Part shown: in pieces, positions 1 through 6,196 of the stretch | Numbering within the stretch: position 1 is the stretch's first letter | Layout: each line of letters begins with the position of its first letter | NCBI GenBank assembly: GCA_022709585.1 | Contig: JAKLIN010000023.1 | Location: 1 to 9,595, forward strand | Reading direction: 5' to 3' | Length of the DNA: 9,595 bases | From: Nanobdellota archaeon | GTDB lineage: Archaea > Nanobdellota > Nanobdellia > Pacearchaeales > GW2011-AR1 | Program-made: the position numbers and the translations under genes | The notes under the pieces: model-generated | What the model was told of the DNA's origin: nothing | Databases searched by the model: none | What the model saw: only the letters and a program-made list of their open reading frames with translations

Positions 1-946
1 CAGGCAAGGCTGATTCTCCGCTTTCTGTTTTAAAAATAATTTCCCCGTTAATTTCTTTTGCTTGACTCCCCACTGAAATCTCAAGTTCTATTTTTTCACT
101 TGAATTGGATTCTAAGTCTATTTGACTTTCTTTTACTTTGATGTAATCTTTCAAATTGTCTGAAACACTTATGTTAGTGCTATCGAAATCTTCTTCACAA
201 GGATTGAATGCATAAAAAAATCTCGTTGTTTTTGTGTTTGTAATTAAACTTTCTAAAATTAACCCGGAAATTTCAAACTTTACAAGTTTTTTATCACAGT
301 TGCTTAAATCTGGGCTAAAAGGATTTAATGAATCGATATAAACCGGGATTATATATTCTGTATTCTCTGAACTTATTGTAAGATTATTCCATCCTTGAGG
401 GGTAATGCTTGGAATTAAAACTTCTATTTCTTTTGTTTCCTCATAATTTAATTGAACTGTTTTACTAATCTTACCAAAAGAACGGGTAACATCCAATTTT
501 TTGTCTTTCAAGTTAGTAATTCTTACTAAGAAGTTTTTATCTGTTTTCAAAAATCTTGGTTCCACTAAAAAATCTGCAGTTTGATTATTAATTGAAAAAG
601 GAATAACAATATCATCAGATTTAACTTGCATTGAAGAAGAATATTTAACTTTTTCAATAACTAAAGAATAATTTCCCTCAGATTTTCCTAGCAAAGAGCC
701 AGAGATGTAAAATACGTCTTCTATTTTTTGAACAGTTGGCTCAAAAGCAACCCTGGTATGTTCTTGGTAAAGTAAAACGTTTTGAGAGGTGATTTGATCA
801 ATAAAATTTCCAGAAACTTTTGCGAGCAGTGTTTCCCCTTGAGAAAACTCAGGTTTTATTTCAAATTCAATTGCAGAAATAAAACAAGAACTTATTAAAA
901 TTAGAAATAAGAAAACAAAATATAATTTTATGCTTTTAAGGTTCAT
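1..946 (-). CDS. Secreted or membrane-anchored beta-rich surface protein (3' end outside the window)
   Basis: An open frame read by hand from the ATG at 946-944 runs to the window edge: 315 codons without a stop, C-terminus missing. The N-terminus (MNLKSIK, then a hydrophobic stretch at residues 8-24) is a signal peptide with a likely cut after ISA25. The remainder alternates short hydrophobic and polar stretches, typical of stacked beta-sandwich (Ig-like, COG1470/NEW3-like) domains. One such unit can be seen at about residues 125-205 and another at about 220-310. N-x-S/T sequons occur at N92, N121, N188, N258 and N281, consistent with an exported archaeal glycoprotein. The only cysteines after the signal region are C217 and C250, unlike its cysteine-rich neighbours. 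A TATA-like box 26 bp before the ATG supports this start. The exact function is unknown. A C-terminal membrane helix beyond the edge is plausible but not visible. Confidence 0.87.
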   Translation of the reverse strand, partial: MNLKSIKLYFVFLFLILISSCFISAIEFEIKPEFSQGETLLAKVSGNFIDQITSQNVLLYQEHTRVAFEPTVQKIEDVFYISGSLLGKSEGNYSLVIEKVKYSSSMQVKSDDIVIPFSINNQTADFLVEPRFLKTDKNFLVRITNLKDKKLDVTRSFGKISKTVQLNYEETKEIEVLIPSITPQGWNNLTISSENTEYIIPVYIDSLNPFSPDLSNCDKKLVKFEISGLILESLITNTKTTRFFYAFNPCEEDFDSTNISVSDNLKDYIKVKESQIDLESNSSEKIELEISVGSQAKEINGEIIFKTESGESALP

Positions 947-966
947 AGCTTAATTAAATAATTAGT

Positions 967-976
967 CTTAATAAAG
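967..976 (-). promoter_or_regulatory. TATA-like box for the left-edge surface gene
   Basis: On the minus strand this reads CTTTATTAAG, centred about 26 bp upstream of the ATG at 946. That is the archaeal TATA-to-start distance, so the transcript would begin at or next to the ATG. It lies in the 48-bp gap after the upstream gene, which could also read through. A second AT-rich stretch (951-960) is too close to the start to be the TATA box. Confidence 0.5.
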
Positions 977-994
977 TTTATTGGAAAAGAAACC

Positions 995-2866
995 TTATTT
1001 GCCCATCTCTCTTAATTTTTTAAGAACTTCTTCAACTTCTGGCTGCGTTTGCTGTCTCACAATTCTTCTTTGAAGAACTTGATTTGGAGCTGCTGAAGGC
1101 TGAACCGGCCTGTTCATTGGCTGCTGTTGAATTGGCCTTCTTGGCATTTGCATTCCTGGGCCTGGACCATAAGGGGGGCTTCTTGGAGGGCGAGGAGGAA
1201 GATTTCCTGAACCTGTTCCTTTAGGGCTGTCTCCTTTGTTTTTCTTTAAGAATTTTTTAGATTTTAGTTTTAATATTAAATCTCTTAAGTTCTTTTTGAA
1301 AACAATTCCTAGGATAACTAAAACAATTAAGATTAACAAGATTATAATCAATGCAGAATTAGTTGATCCCTTTTCTACACAGCAAACATCTCCAGAGTAG
1401 GAGCAAGTTTCTTTTATTTCTTCTTCTTCAGAGCTACACTTAGTTTTACAAGTTCCCTCTTTTTTTGTGCAAGTTTCTTGTACTACGGGTGGCTTTTCTA
1501 TCTTTACACAAGCAACCTCACAACAAGTGCTTGAATCTGAAACAACTAATTCGCTTCCTGCAGGACATTTTTCGTCAGATTTACATAAGTTTCCTGCTTT
1601 TTCTGCGCAAGTTGGAAGAGGCTTATTACAACAAATTGAAACTCCCGAGCAAGCTCCGCCTTCAATTTTTGTTCCTCCGTTGTTTGTACATTCTAATTGA
1701 TTCAAGCAGAAACCGCTTAAAGAAGAACAGCTAGTTTGAGTGCTAGGAGAAGGGCTCTTTGAACCTTCTAAAGAATAAATGATAAAGGCAGTATCTCGGA
1801 TATTTCCAGAATTCCAGCATCCGTCTGCTCCTTGAACTTTTAACAGCCAGCTAACTGCATTTGTTTTCTCTGGGGCATTGTTTGAAGAGAAAGGCAATAA
1901 CGCAATAGCACTATCATAAAATCTGTTTCCAGAAACATCCCAATAAGATTGCCCTGAAACTGTTTTTTGTTGAGCTAATAAATCTGTTCGATATTTTTGG
2001 GAATTTGTTAAAATGTACAAGAAAGCATTAGGAAGATACTTCTGATTTTCTGGCTCATCTGCGAAAGTGATTAAGTAAGGCAAATAAGAAGAAACATTTT
2101 TTCCAGAAGCGCTTAATGCAAAAGTTGCCCATAAACTATCTTTGTAATTGCAAGAAGTTTGACCAAAGCAGGATGAATCCACTTCTTCATTTAATGTTCC
2201 TCCAGGAGCAGAAGACTTAACAGACTCGGAGATATACAAAGTATCTCCATCTGTTTTTTTGTAAAGCTTTGTTGTTAAGAATAATTGGTCGCAAGAAATT
2301 GAGAAGCTAGTGTTATAACAAGAAGCAGTGTTTCGCACTTTTAATTTGTATTCATCTTCTAAGATTAAACAGCTTCCTGCACCTCTGCTTAATTTTTTTT
2401 CTTCATCAATTCTTATTGTATAAGGAGAGCTTCCAGAGTATTCAATTTTGCATTCTGCAGGTTCTAAAGTGTCTATTTGAATATACCAATCTAATTTTGT
2501 TGAAGGAATAGCTTGAGATGAAAGCCAATCTTGAGCTTTGGAATAACTACCTCCAGATTTAAACAAAGCTAAAATTGCTTGAGAAGTTGAAGTTATGGAA
2601 CAGCTTCCAGAAGGCCAGCATTCTCCAGAATTTGAAGAATCCTCAAGGAGAGAAGTTTTGCAAGCTCCATTAGATAAGTAAGCAAAGATCTTTTCCTCTA
2701 ATGAAATTGTTGAACAGTCTTTAGTTTTTTCAGTAACGCAAGATTTAGCATTTGAAAGTTTTTTTGCATAATCTGAAAGATTCGTGGGAGAATCTGCTGC
2801 AGAAACCAGATAAAAAGTTAGAATTACAAAAGTAAATAAAATAGATAACAACACCTTTTTTTTCAT
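995..2866 (-). CDS. Type I membrane protein: toroid-like ectodomain, three Cys modules, Pro-rich cytoplasmic tail
   Basis: The 623-residue product has a signal peptide (MKKK plus a hydrophobic core to about residue 22, cut near VSA23). The ectodomain at about 30-370 has helical stretches (STSQAILALF 93-102, LWATFALSASG 245-255, WLLKVQGADGCW 340-351, RDTAFIIYSL 357-366). These resemble the alpha/alpha-toroid fold of terpenoid cyclases and prenyltransferases, and QGADGCW is QW-motif-like. No cyclase Asp motif is evident, so I infer a binding or scaffold role rather than an enzyme. Three cysteine modules follow (380-413, 420-449, 466-496), each ending in CC. A single membrane helix spans about 504-523 and a basic KKNLRDLILKLKSKK stretch lies on the inner side. 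The tail at 547-600 is rich in Pro, Arg, Gln and Gly and ends in a short charged helix (607-622). It lies between primase and the left-edge surface gene on the same strand, with its own TATA box. Function unknown. Confidence 0.9.
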   Translation of the reverse strand: MKKKVLLSILFTFVILTFYLVSAADSPTNLSDYAKKLSNAKSCVTEKTKDCSTISLEEKIFAYLSNGACKTSLLEDSSNSGECWPSGSCSITSTSQAILALFKSGGSYSKAQDWLSSQAIPSTKLDWYIQIDTLEPAECKIEYSGSSPYTIRIDEEKKLSRGAGSCLILEDEYKLKVRNTASCYNTSFSISCDQLFLTTKLYKKTDGDTLYISESVKSSAPGGTLNEEVDSSCFGQTSCNYKDSLWATFALSASGKNVSSYLPYLITFADEPENQKYLPNAFLYILTNSQKYRTDLLAQQKTVSGQSYWDVSGNRFYDSAIALLPFSSNNAPEKTNAVSWLLKVQGADGCWNSGNIRDTAFIIYSLEGSKSPSPSTQTSCSSLSGFCLNQLECTNNGGTKIEGGACSGVSICCNKPLPTCAEKAGNLCKSDEKCPAGSELVVSDSSTCCEVACVKIEKPPVVQETCTKKEGTCKTKCSSEEEEIKETCSYSGDVCCVEKGSTNSALIIILLILIVLVILGIVFKKNLRDLILKLKSKKFLKKNKGDSPKGTGSGNLPPRPPRSPPYGPGPGMQMPRRPIQQQPMNRPVQPSAAPNQVLQRRIVRQQTQPEVEEVLKKLREMGK

Positions 2867-2886
2867 GCCAGATTAAACGCTTTCTA

Positions 2887-2898
2887 GTTTTTAAAATT
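2887..2898 (-). promoter_or_regulatory. TATA-like box for the toroid/Cys-module membrane protein gene
   Basis: On the minus strand this reads AATTTTAAAAAC, centred about 26 bp upstream of the ATG at 2866, in the 47-bp gap after the primase stop. The spacing fits a leaderless transcript. No Shine-Dalgarno-like sequence precedes the ATG (the bases before it read CGTTTAATCTGGC). Confidence 0.55.
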
Positions 2899-2913
2899 AT
2901 CCGTATATTTTCG

Positions 2914-4539
2914 CTATTTCGTTTCTTGTTTTTTTATTTCCGGCTTTTTTGAAACTCTTTTTTTCGGCGCACTTTTTGGTTTTTTCATTTCAGAAAGTGA
3001 TTTTTTTATGAAATAATTAACTGGATTTTTGTAGTTAAGTTCTTCTTGATTAGGAATTATTCCAATTCCTCTGTAATAATCTTTATCAAAATTGGGGGGA
3101 AGAACAGGCGCTTTGCGATAACTCCATTCAATTTGGGTGTTGATGTAACCTTCATCAAGCTTAGGATTATTTTTTTGATTCCATTCAAACAATCTTTGCT
3201 GAGTTGCTGGCTTTTCTGAACCAATTGAATGCAAGAAGTTTATCAGAATGAACAATGCTCGCTTTTTTCCATCTTCCAAACCTTGAAGTATTTTCTGAAG
3301 CGAAGGTGGAAAGTTGTTATCTGAAATCTTTTCGATTTTAATGACTGGCTGCGAAGAGCCGGAAGTGTTGAAAGAGCCGGATGAAGTTGAACTAAAGGCT
3401 TTCTTTTCTATTTCTTTTTTTGGCTCGTTTTTCTTAGCCCAATCCAAAGATTCCATTAAAAGCTTGGAAGCTTCTCCTTCTATAGAATCAGGCATAAAGT
3501 TTCTTACTTCTTTTATTTTCAATGCATTTGCATCAGGGGGTTCAAATTTTTCAAGTTCATTTAATTTAAGAACAACACTTGCCAGCGAAGTTTTTTCATG
3601 AAGAGAGTAAGGTGTTCTAAACAAGTGCCTTGGCGAAACTAAAACTAAATCCAATCCCATTAGCTCAAACAAATCTATTTCCACTGTTCTTGAAAAATTA
3701 TTTGGATTTTCTTTTGAGCTTATTTTGCATTTCTTGCATTCATAAATTTTTTTTGATTTTGATTCATTTAGTTCCAGAATTTTTCCGCAATCTGAGCATT
3801 TGTAAACTTTTCCCGAGTTAAATTCCTCCAGTTTCATTTTTTTCAATTCTTCTCTTCTGCATCTTGGGCAAACAAGCGCTTGCAGATAAGTTTCTTCTGC
3901 AATTTCTCCGCAATTGTTGCATTTTATTCCTTTACGAATTTTCACATCTTTGAACTGAGAATAAAAATCTTCAGGGAGATTTTGCTTTAACTCTTTTTCA
4001 GCTTGAATTCTGAGAAATGAAACAATTTTTCTTGGAAGCTCTGGAAAAAGCTCGCTGGTTTTTTGCCCTGCTATTTCTTTAGGAAAAGCTTGAGAGGGAA
4101 CAAGAATATGAAAACCTTTGTTTCCGCTGAATTTAAGTCCGATATTTTTTATATTAAATTTTTGCAAAACACTTATTATTGCTTGAGCTGCTTTTTTACT
4201 GTAATCAAACCATTTGCAATCAATATCAATAAGCAAGTCCCAGTTTGTTCTAAGTTTCTTTAAGTCTTCTTTTTTTTGCTCTAATGAAAGCTCTAAAGGA
4301 TCTGTCCAAATTTCTTCAGAACAGTGAAAAGAAGTTGCGCCCCGCTTTACAAGCTCAAAAAGGTCATTGGGATACTGAAATGTGTCTGGGCGCTTTCCAA
4401 AACCTTCAAAATACCTTGGAACAACTTCTCGGTTTTTACAGAATTCAAAAATTGCATTCTGAATTTCTGGGCGAGAATAGTATAAACTTGTGATTTTTCT
4501 AATTCTTTCTTCTTTAGGATTAGTGGAATTTTCTTCCAT
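2914..4539 (-). CDS. priS: Single-chain archaeal DNA primase: PriS catalytic core with a C-terminal PriL-like domain lacking Fe-S cysteines
   Basis: Makes RNA/DNA primers for replication. The 541 residues exceed the usual 330-400 of PriS. Core signatures are YYSRPEIQNAI (20-30), FGKRPD (47-52), ATSFHCSEEIW (68-78), catalytic Asp pair D105/D107 in LIDID, the nucleotide-binding SGNKGFH (138-144), and FRTPYSLHEKT (307-317) with D297 as likely third metal ligand. Two CxxC zinc ribbons are inserted: C207/C210/C224/C227 and C248/C251/C268/C271. After a Ser/Gly-rich linker (382-396), residues 409-495 resemble the PriL C-terminal domain: FPPSLQKIL, GKKRALFILINFL, QIEWSYRKAPVLPPN, YYRGIGI. Positions where PriL has cluster cysteines hold S413, F484 and I494, and there is no Cys after 271. 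The end (518-541) is Lys-rich. No separate priL is present in this window. The start is supported by a TATA box 26 bp upstream and by the conserved N-terminus. Family assignment is firm; the C-terminal domain call is by motif reading only. Confidence 0.95.
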   Translation of the reverse strand: MEENSTNPKEERIRKITSLYYSRPEIQNAIFEFCKNREVVPRYFEGFGKRPDTFQYPNDLFELVKRGATSFHCSEEIWTDPLELSLEQKKEDLKKLRTNWDLLIDIDCKWFDYSKKAAQAIISVLQKFNIKNIGLKFSGNKGFHILVPSQAFPKEIAGQKTSELFPELPRKIVSFLRIQAEKELKQNLPEDFYSQFKDVKIRKGIKCNNCGEIAEETYLQALVCPRCRREELKKMKLEEFNSGKVYKCSDCGKILELNESKSKKIYECKKCKISSKENPNNFSRTVEIDLFELMGLDLVLVSPRHLFRTPYSLHEKTSLASVVLKLNELEKFEPPDANALKIKEVRNFMPDSIEGEASKLLMESLDWAKKNEPKKEIEKKAFSSTSSGSFNTSGSSQPVIKIEKISDNNFPPSLQKILQGLEDGKKRALFILINFLHSIGSEKPATQQRLFEWNQKNNPKLDEGYINTQIEWSYRKAPVLPPNFDKDYYRGIGIIPNQEELNYKNPVNYFIKKSLSEMKKPKSAPKKRVSKKPEIKKQETK

Positions 4540-4560
4540 GTTATAACCTAACCGGAAATC

Positions 4561-4570
4561 TTTATATAAT
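4561..4570 (-). promoter_or_regulatory. TATA box of the primase gene
   Basis: On the minus strand this reads ATTATATAAA, the best TATA match in the window, centred about 26 bp upstream of the primase ATG (4539). This implies a leaderless mRNA. It shares the 84-bp spacer 4540-4623 with the PCNA promoter, the two boxes being about 32 bp apart and facing away from each other. Confidence 0.7.
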
Positions 4571-4592
4571 TACCCCATCTGAAAAACCATAA

Positions 4593-4602
4593 TACTTAAA
4601 AG
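4593..4602 (+). promoter_or_regulatory. TATA-like box of the PCNA gene
   Basis: TACTTAAAAG is centred about 26-27 bp before the PCNA ATG at 4624, again predicting a leaderless transcript. The region between box and ATG (AGAAGACTTTGAAATTAAA) has no ribosome-binding site at normal spacing. Confidence 0.6.
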
Positions 4603-4623
4603 TTAGAAGACTTTGAAATTAAA

Positions 4624-5349
4624 ATGCTTATTAAATTAGAAAATCCGGTTTTGCTGGCTAAGGCTATTGACATTATGTCTGAGCTTGTTGTAGAGGTGAA
4701 ACTCAAAATAAACAGTTCTGGAATGGGAATAACTGCAATTGACCCTGCTAATGTTGCGATGGTTAGTTTCAAAATTCCAAAAGAAGCTTTTGCGCAGTTT
4801 GAGGTTAAAGATGATTCTTTAGGAATAAACTTAGACAGTTTGAAAAGAATTTTGAAAAGATGCGGTTCAAACAGCACGCTTTTCTTGGAACAAAAAGATA
4901 ATACTCTAGTAATTAATATCCATGATAGAATCAAAAGAAGTTTTGTTTTAAGTTTGATTGACATTGAAAAAGAAGACAAAGAAATGCCTGACTTAGATTA
5001 CAATTCCAGAGTTAAGCTTAATTCAGCTGACTTTGTGGATTCCATTGAAGATTGCATTGTTGTTTCTGATGCTTGCTCTTTTATTATTAAAGATGGAAAA
5101 TTCGTAATTGAATCCAAGGCGCTTAACTCTGCTCGTTCTGAATTCTCAAGCGATGAGGCAGAAATAATTGCTCAAGATTGCAAATCAAGATACAGCTTGG
5201 AGTATTTGCAAAAGTTCTTGAAAGGCGCAAAGTTATCTGACAAAACAACTTTGAAATTTTCAGAAAGCCATCCTTTGCGAATGGATGTTAAAGCTGAAAA
5301 CTTGGAATTAAGCTTTATTCTTGCTCCAAGAGTTGAAACAGTTGATTAA
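4624..5349 (+). CDS. pcn: DNA polymerase sliding clamp PCNA
   Basis: Ring-forming clamp that tethers replicative polymerases, FEN1, ligase and other PIP-box proteins to DNA. At 241 residues it is close to the usual archaeal length (about 245-250), so both clamp domains are present. Family signatures seen: the N-terminal LAKAIDIMSELVVEVKLKI region (11-29), MGITAIDPANVAMVSFKI (34-51) which forms the first-domain core, LDSLKRILKR (70-79), the interdomain connecting stretch with DKEMPDLDYNSRV (118-130), DFVDSIEDCIVVSD (136-149) opening the second domain, and the near-invariant C-terminal FILAPRVE (231-238). The C-terminus is short and acidic. It is divergent to primase with an 84-bp spacer, so two replisome genes share one regulatory region. 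Downstream, a five-T run at 5356-5360 could help end the transcript. Identification is secure. Confidence 0.97.
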   Translation: MLIKLENPVLLAKAIDIMSELVVEVKLKINSSGMGITAIDPANVAMVSFKIPKEAFAQFEVKDDSLGINLDSLKRILKRCGSNSTLFLEQKDNTLVINIHDRIKRSFVLSLIDIEKEDKEMPDLDYNSRVKLNSADFVDSIEDCIVVSDACSFIIKDGKFVIESKALNSARSEFSSDEAEIIAQDCKSRYSLEYLQKFLKGAKLSDKTTLKFSESHPLRMDVKAENLELSFILAPRVETVD

Positions 5350-5403
5350 AACTAGTTTTTATCGGATTAAACCTGAGAGCATTCTCCTATTATTTAAACA
5401 AAG

Positions 5404-5415
5404 AATTTTTAAACA
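5404..5415 (+). promoter_or_regulatory. TATA-like box for the pilin-like gene and its downstream genes
   Basis: The bases ATTTTTAAACAA are centred about 26 bp before the ATG at 5435. This supports that ATG over the in-frame ATG at 5321, which lies inside the PCNA gene. As the next gene overlaps by one base and the third follows after 53 bp, this may be the promoter for all three surface genes. Confidence 0.6.
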
Positions 5416-5434
5416 AAAATATCATGTAAAATAT

Positions 5435-6196
5435 ATGTATAATAAAAGAGGACAAGTTACATTATTCATAATTCTAGCAATAATTCTTGTTGGAATTGTA
5501 GCACTATTTTATTTTATGTTTCCAAGAATAAAAACTACTTTTGAAACTCAAATTCAAAATCCAGAAACTTTATTGCAAAATTGCCTTAAAGACAAAATTG
5601 AGGATACTGTGAATACTATTTCTCTTCAAGGGGGAAGCATCAACCCAGAATTATTTTATTTGTACCAAGGAAATAAGGTAAGATATCTTTGTTACACTGA
5701 AGAATATTATGCTCCTTGCGTTATGCAACAAGTCTTTTTAGAAGAGCAAATTGAAACAGAAATCAAAAATGAAATTCAAGCTGAAGCAAACAGTTGCTTT
5801 GACAGGCTTGAAGAGTCTTTCAAATCTAGCGGATACGATGTTGAACTTACTCGAGGAGAATTGAAAGTGGACTTATTGCCTAAAATTGTTTTAGTGACTT
5901 TCAATAACAAACTTGTTTTAAGCAGAGGCGGAAGTTCTCAAGTTAAAGAAAAATTTGATATAATATTAGACAATAATCTTTATGAATTGGCAGGCATTAG
6001 CGGAAGCATACTTGAGTGGGAAACTCAATATGGAGACACTGAAACCACATTGTATATGACTTATTACCGAGACTTGAGAGTTGAAAAGAAAAAGCAGGAT
6101 GATGGAACAACAGTTTATATTTTAACTAACAAAAAGAATCAAAATAAATTTCAGTTTGCTTCAAGGAGTGTTCCTTGGCCTCCAGGATATGCTTAA
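5435..6196 (+). CDS. Small pilin-like membrane-anchored protein (R-G-Q-V-T N-terminus)
   Basis: A 253-residue protein beginning MYNKRGQVTLFIILAIIL, with one hydrophobic helix at residues 8-29 and everything after it presumably outside the cell. A short basic segment, then R-G-Q-V directly before the hydrophobic helix, matches the class III (type IV pilin/archaellin) pattern with a possible prepilin-peptidase cut after G6. However, the Glu usual at mature position 5 is replaced by a hydrophobic residue. The ectodomain has five cysteines (NCLKDKI near 50, LCY and APCV near 86-95, SCFDRLEE near 121), an amphipathic helical stretch (about 98-135), beta-rich segments, and ends VPWPPGYA. The ATG at 5435 is chosen over 5321, which would add 38 residues overlapping PCNA and bury the signal sequence. 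Similar QVT-type proteins are, in my recollection, common in Woesearchaeota/Pacearchaeota as hypothetical proteins. Function unknown. Confidence 0.87.
   Translation: MYNKRGQVTLFIILAIILVGIVALFYFMFPRIKTTFETQIQNPETLLQNCLKDKIEDTVNTISLQGGSINPELFYLYQGNKVRYLCYTEEYYAPCVMQQVFLEEQIETEIKNEIQAEANSCFDRLEESFKSSGYDVELTRGELKVDLLPKIVLVTFNNKLVLSRGGSSQVKEKFDIILDNNLYELAGISGSILEWETQYGDTETTLYMTYYRDLRVEKKKQDDGTTVYILTNKKNQNKFQFASRSVPWPPGYA

Noticed and set aside
876..946. Lipobox (ISSC) in the signal peptide of the left-edge gene
   Set aside because: C21 sits in a lipobox-like context, but it is inside the hydrophobic core and a standard cut after ISA25 fits better. Not strong enough to call a lipoprotein.
1465..1734. 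Plus-strand open frames within the toroid/Cys-module gene
   Set aside because: They are the reverse-strand reading of the cysteine modules, with no start context or recognisable protein.
4596..4979. 127-codon minus-strand open frame opposite PCNA
   Set aside because: It is the antisense shadow of PCNA, overlaps the promoter region and shows no family motif.
5356..5360. Oligo-T terminator after PCNA
   Set aside because: Five T's fit an archaeal terminator, but such runs are common in this AT-rich DNA, so it is not listed as a feature.
5321..5434. Longer start for the pilin-like gene at the in-frame ATG 5321
   Set aside because: It would overlap PCNA by 29 bases and put 38 polar or basic residues before the signal helix. 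A TATA-like box sits 26 bp before the ATG at 5435, which also gives a normal N-terminus.
6183..6186. AGGA as a ribosome-binding site for the 41-Cys gene
   Set aside because: It is only four bases, lies in the conserved VPWPPGYA end of the upstream gene, and no other gene here has such a site. Coupling through TAATG is enough.
6175..6195. Longer start for the 41-Cys gene at ATG 6175
   Set aside because: The seven extra residues lie inside the previous gene and weaken the signal peptide. The TAATG overlap at 6194-6198 is a better start.
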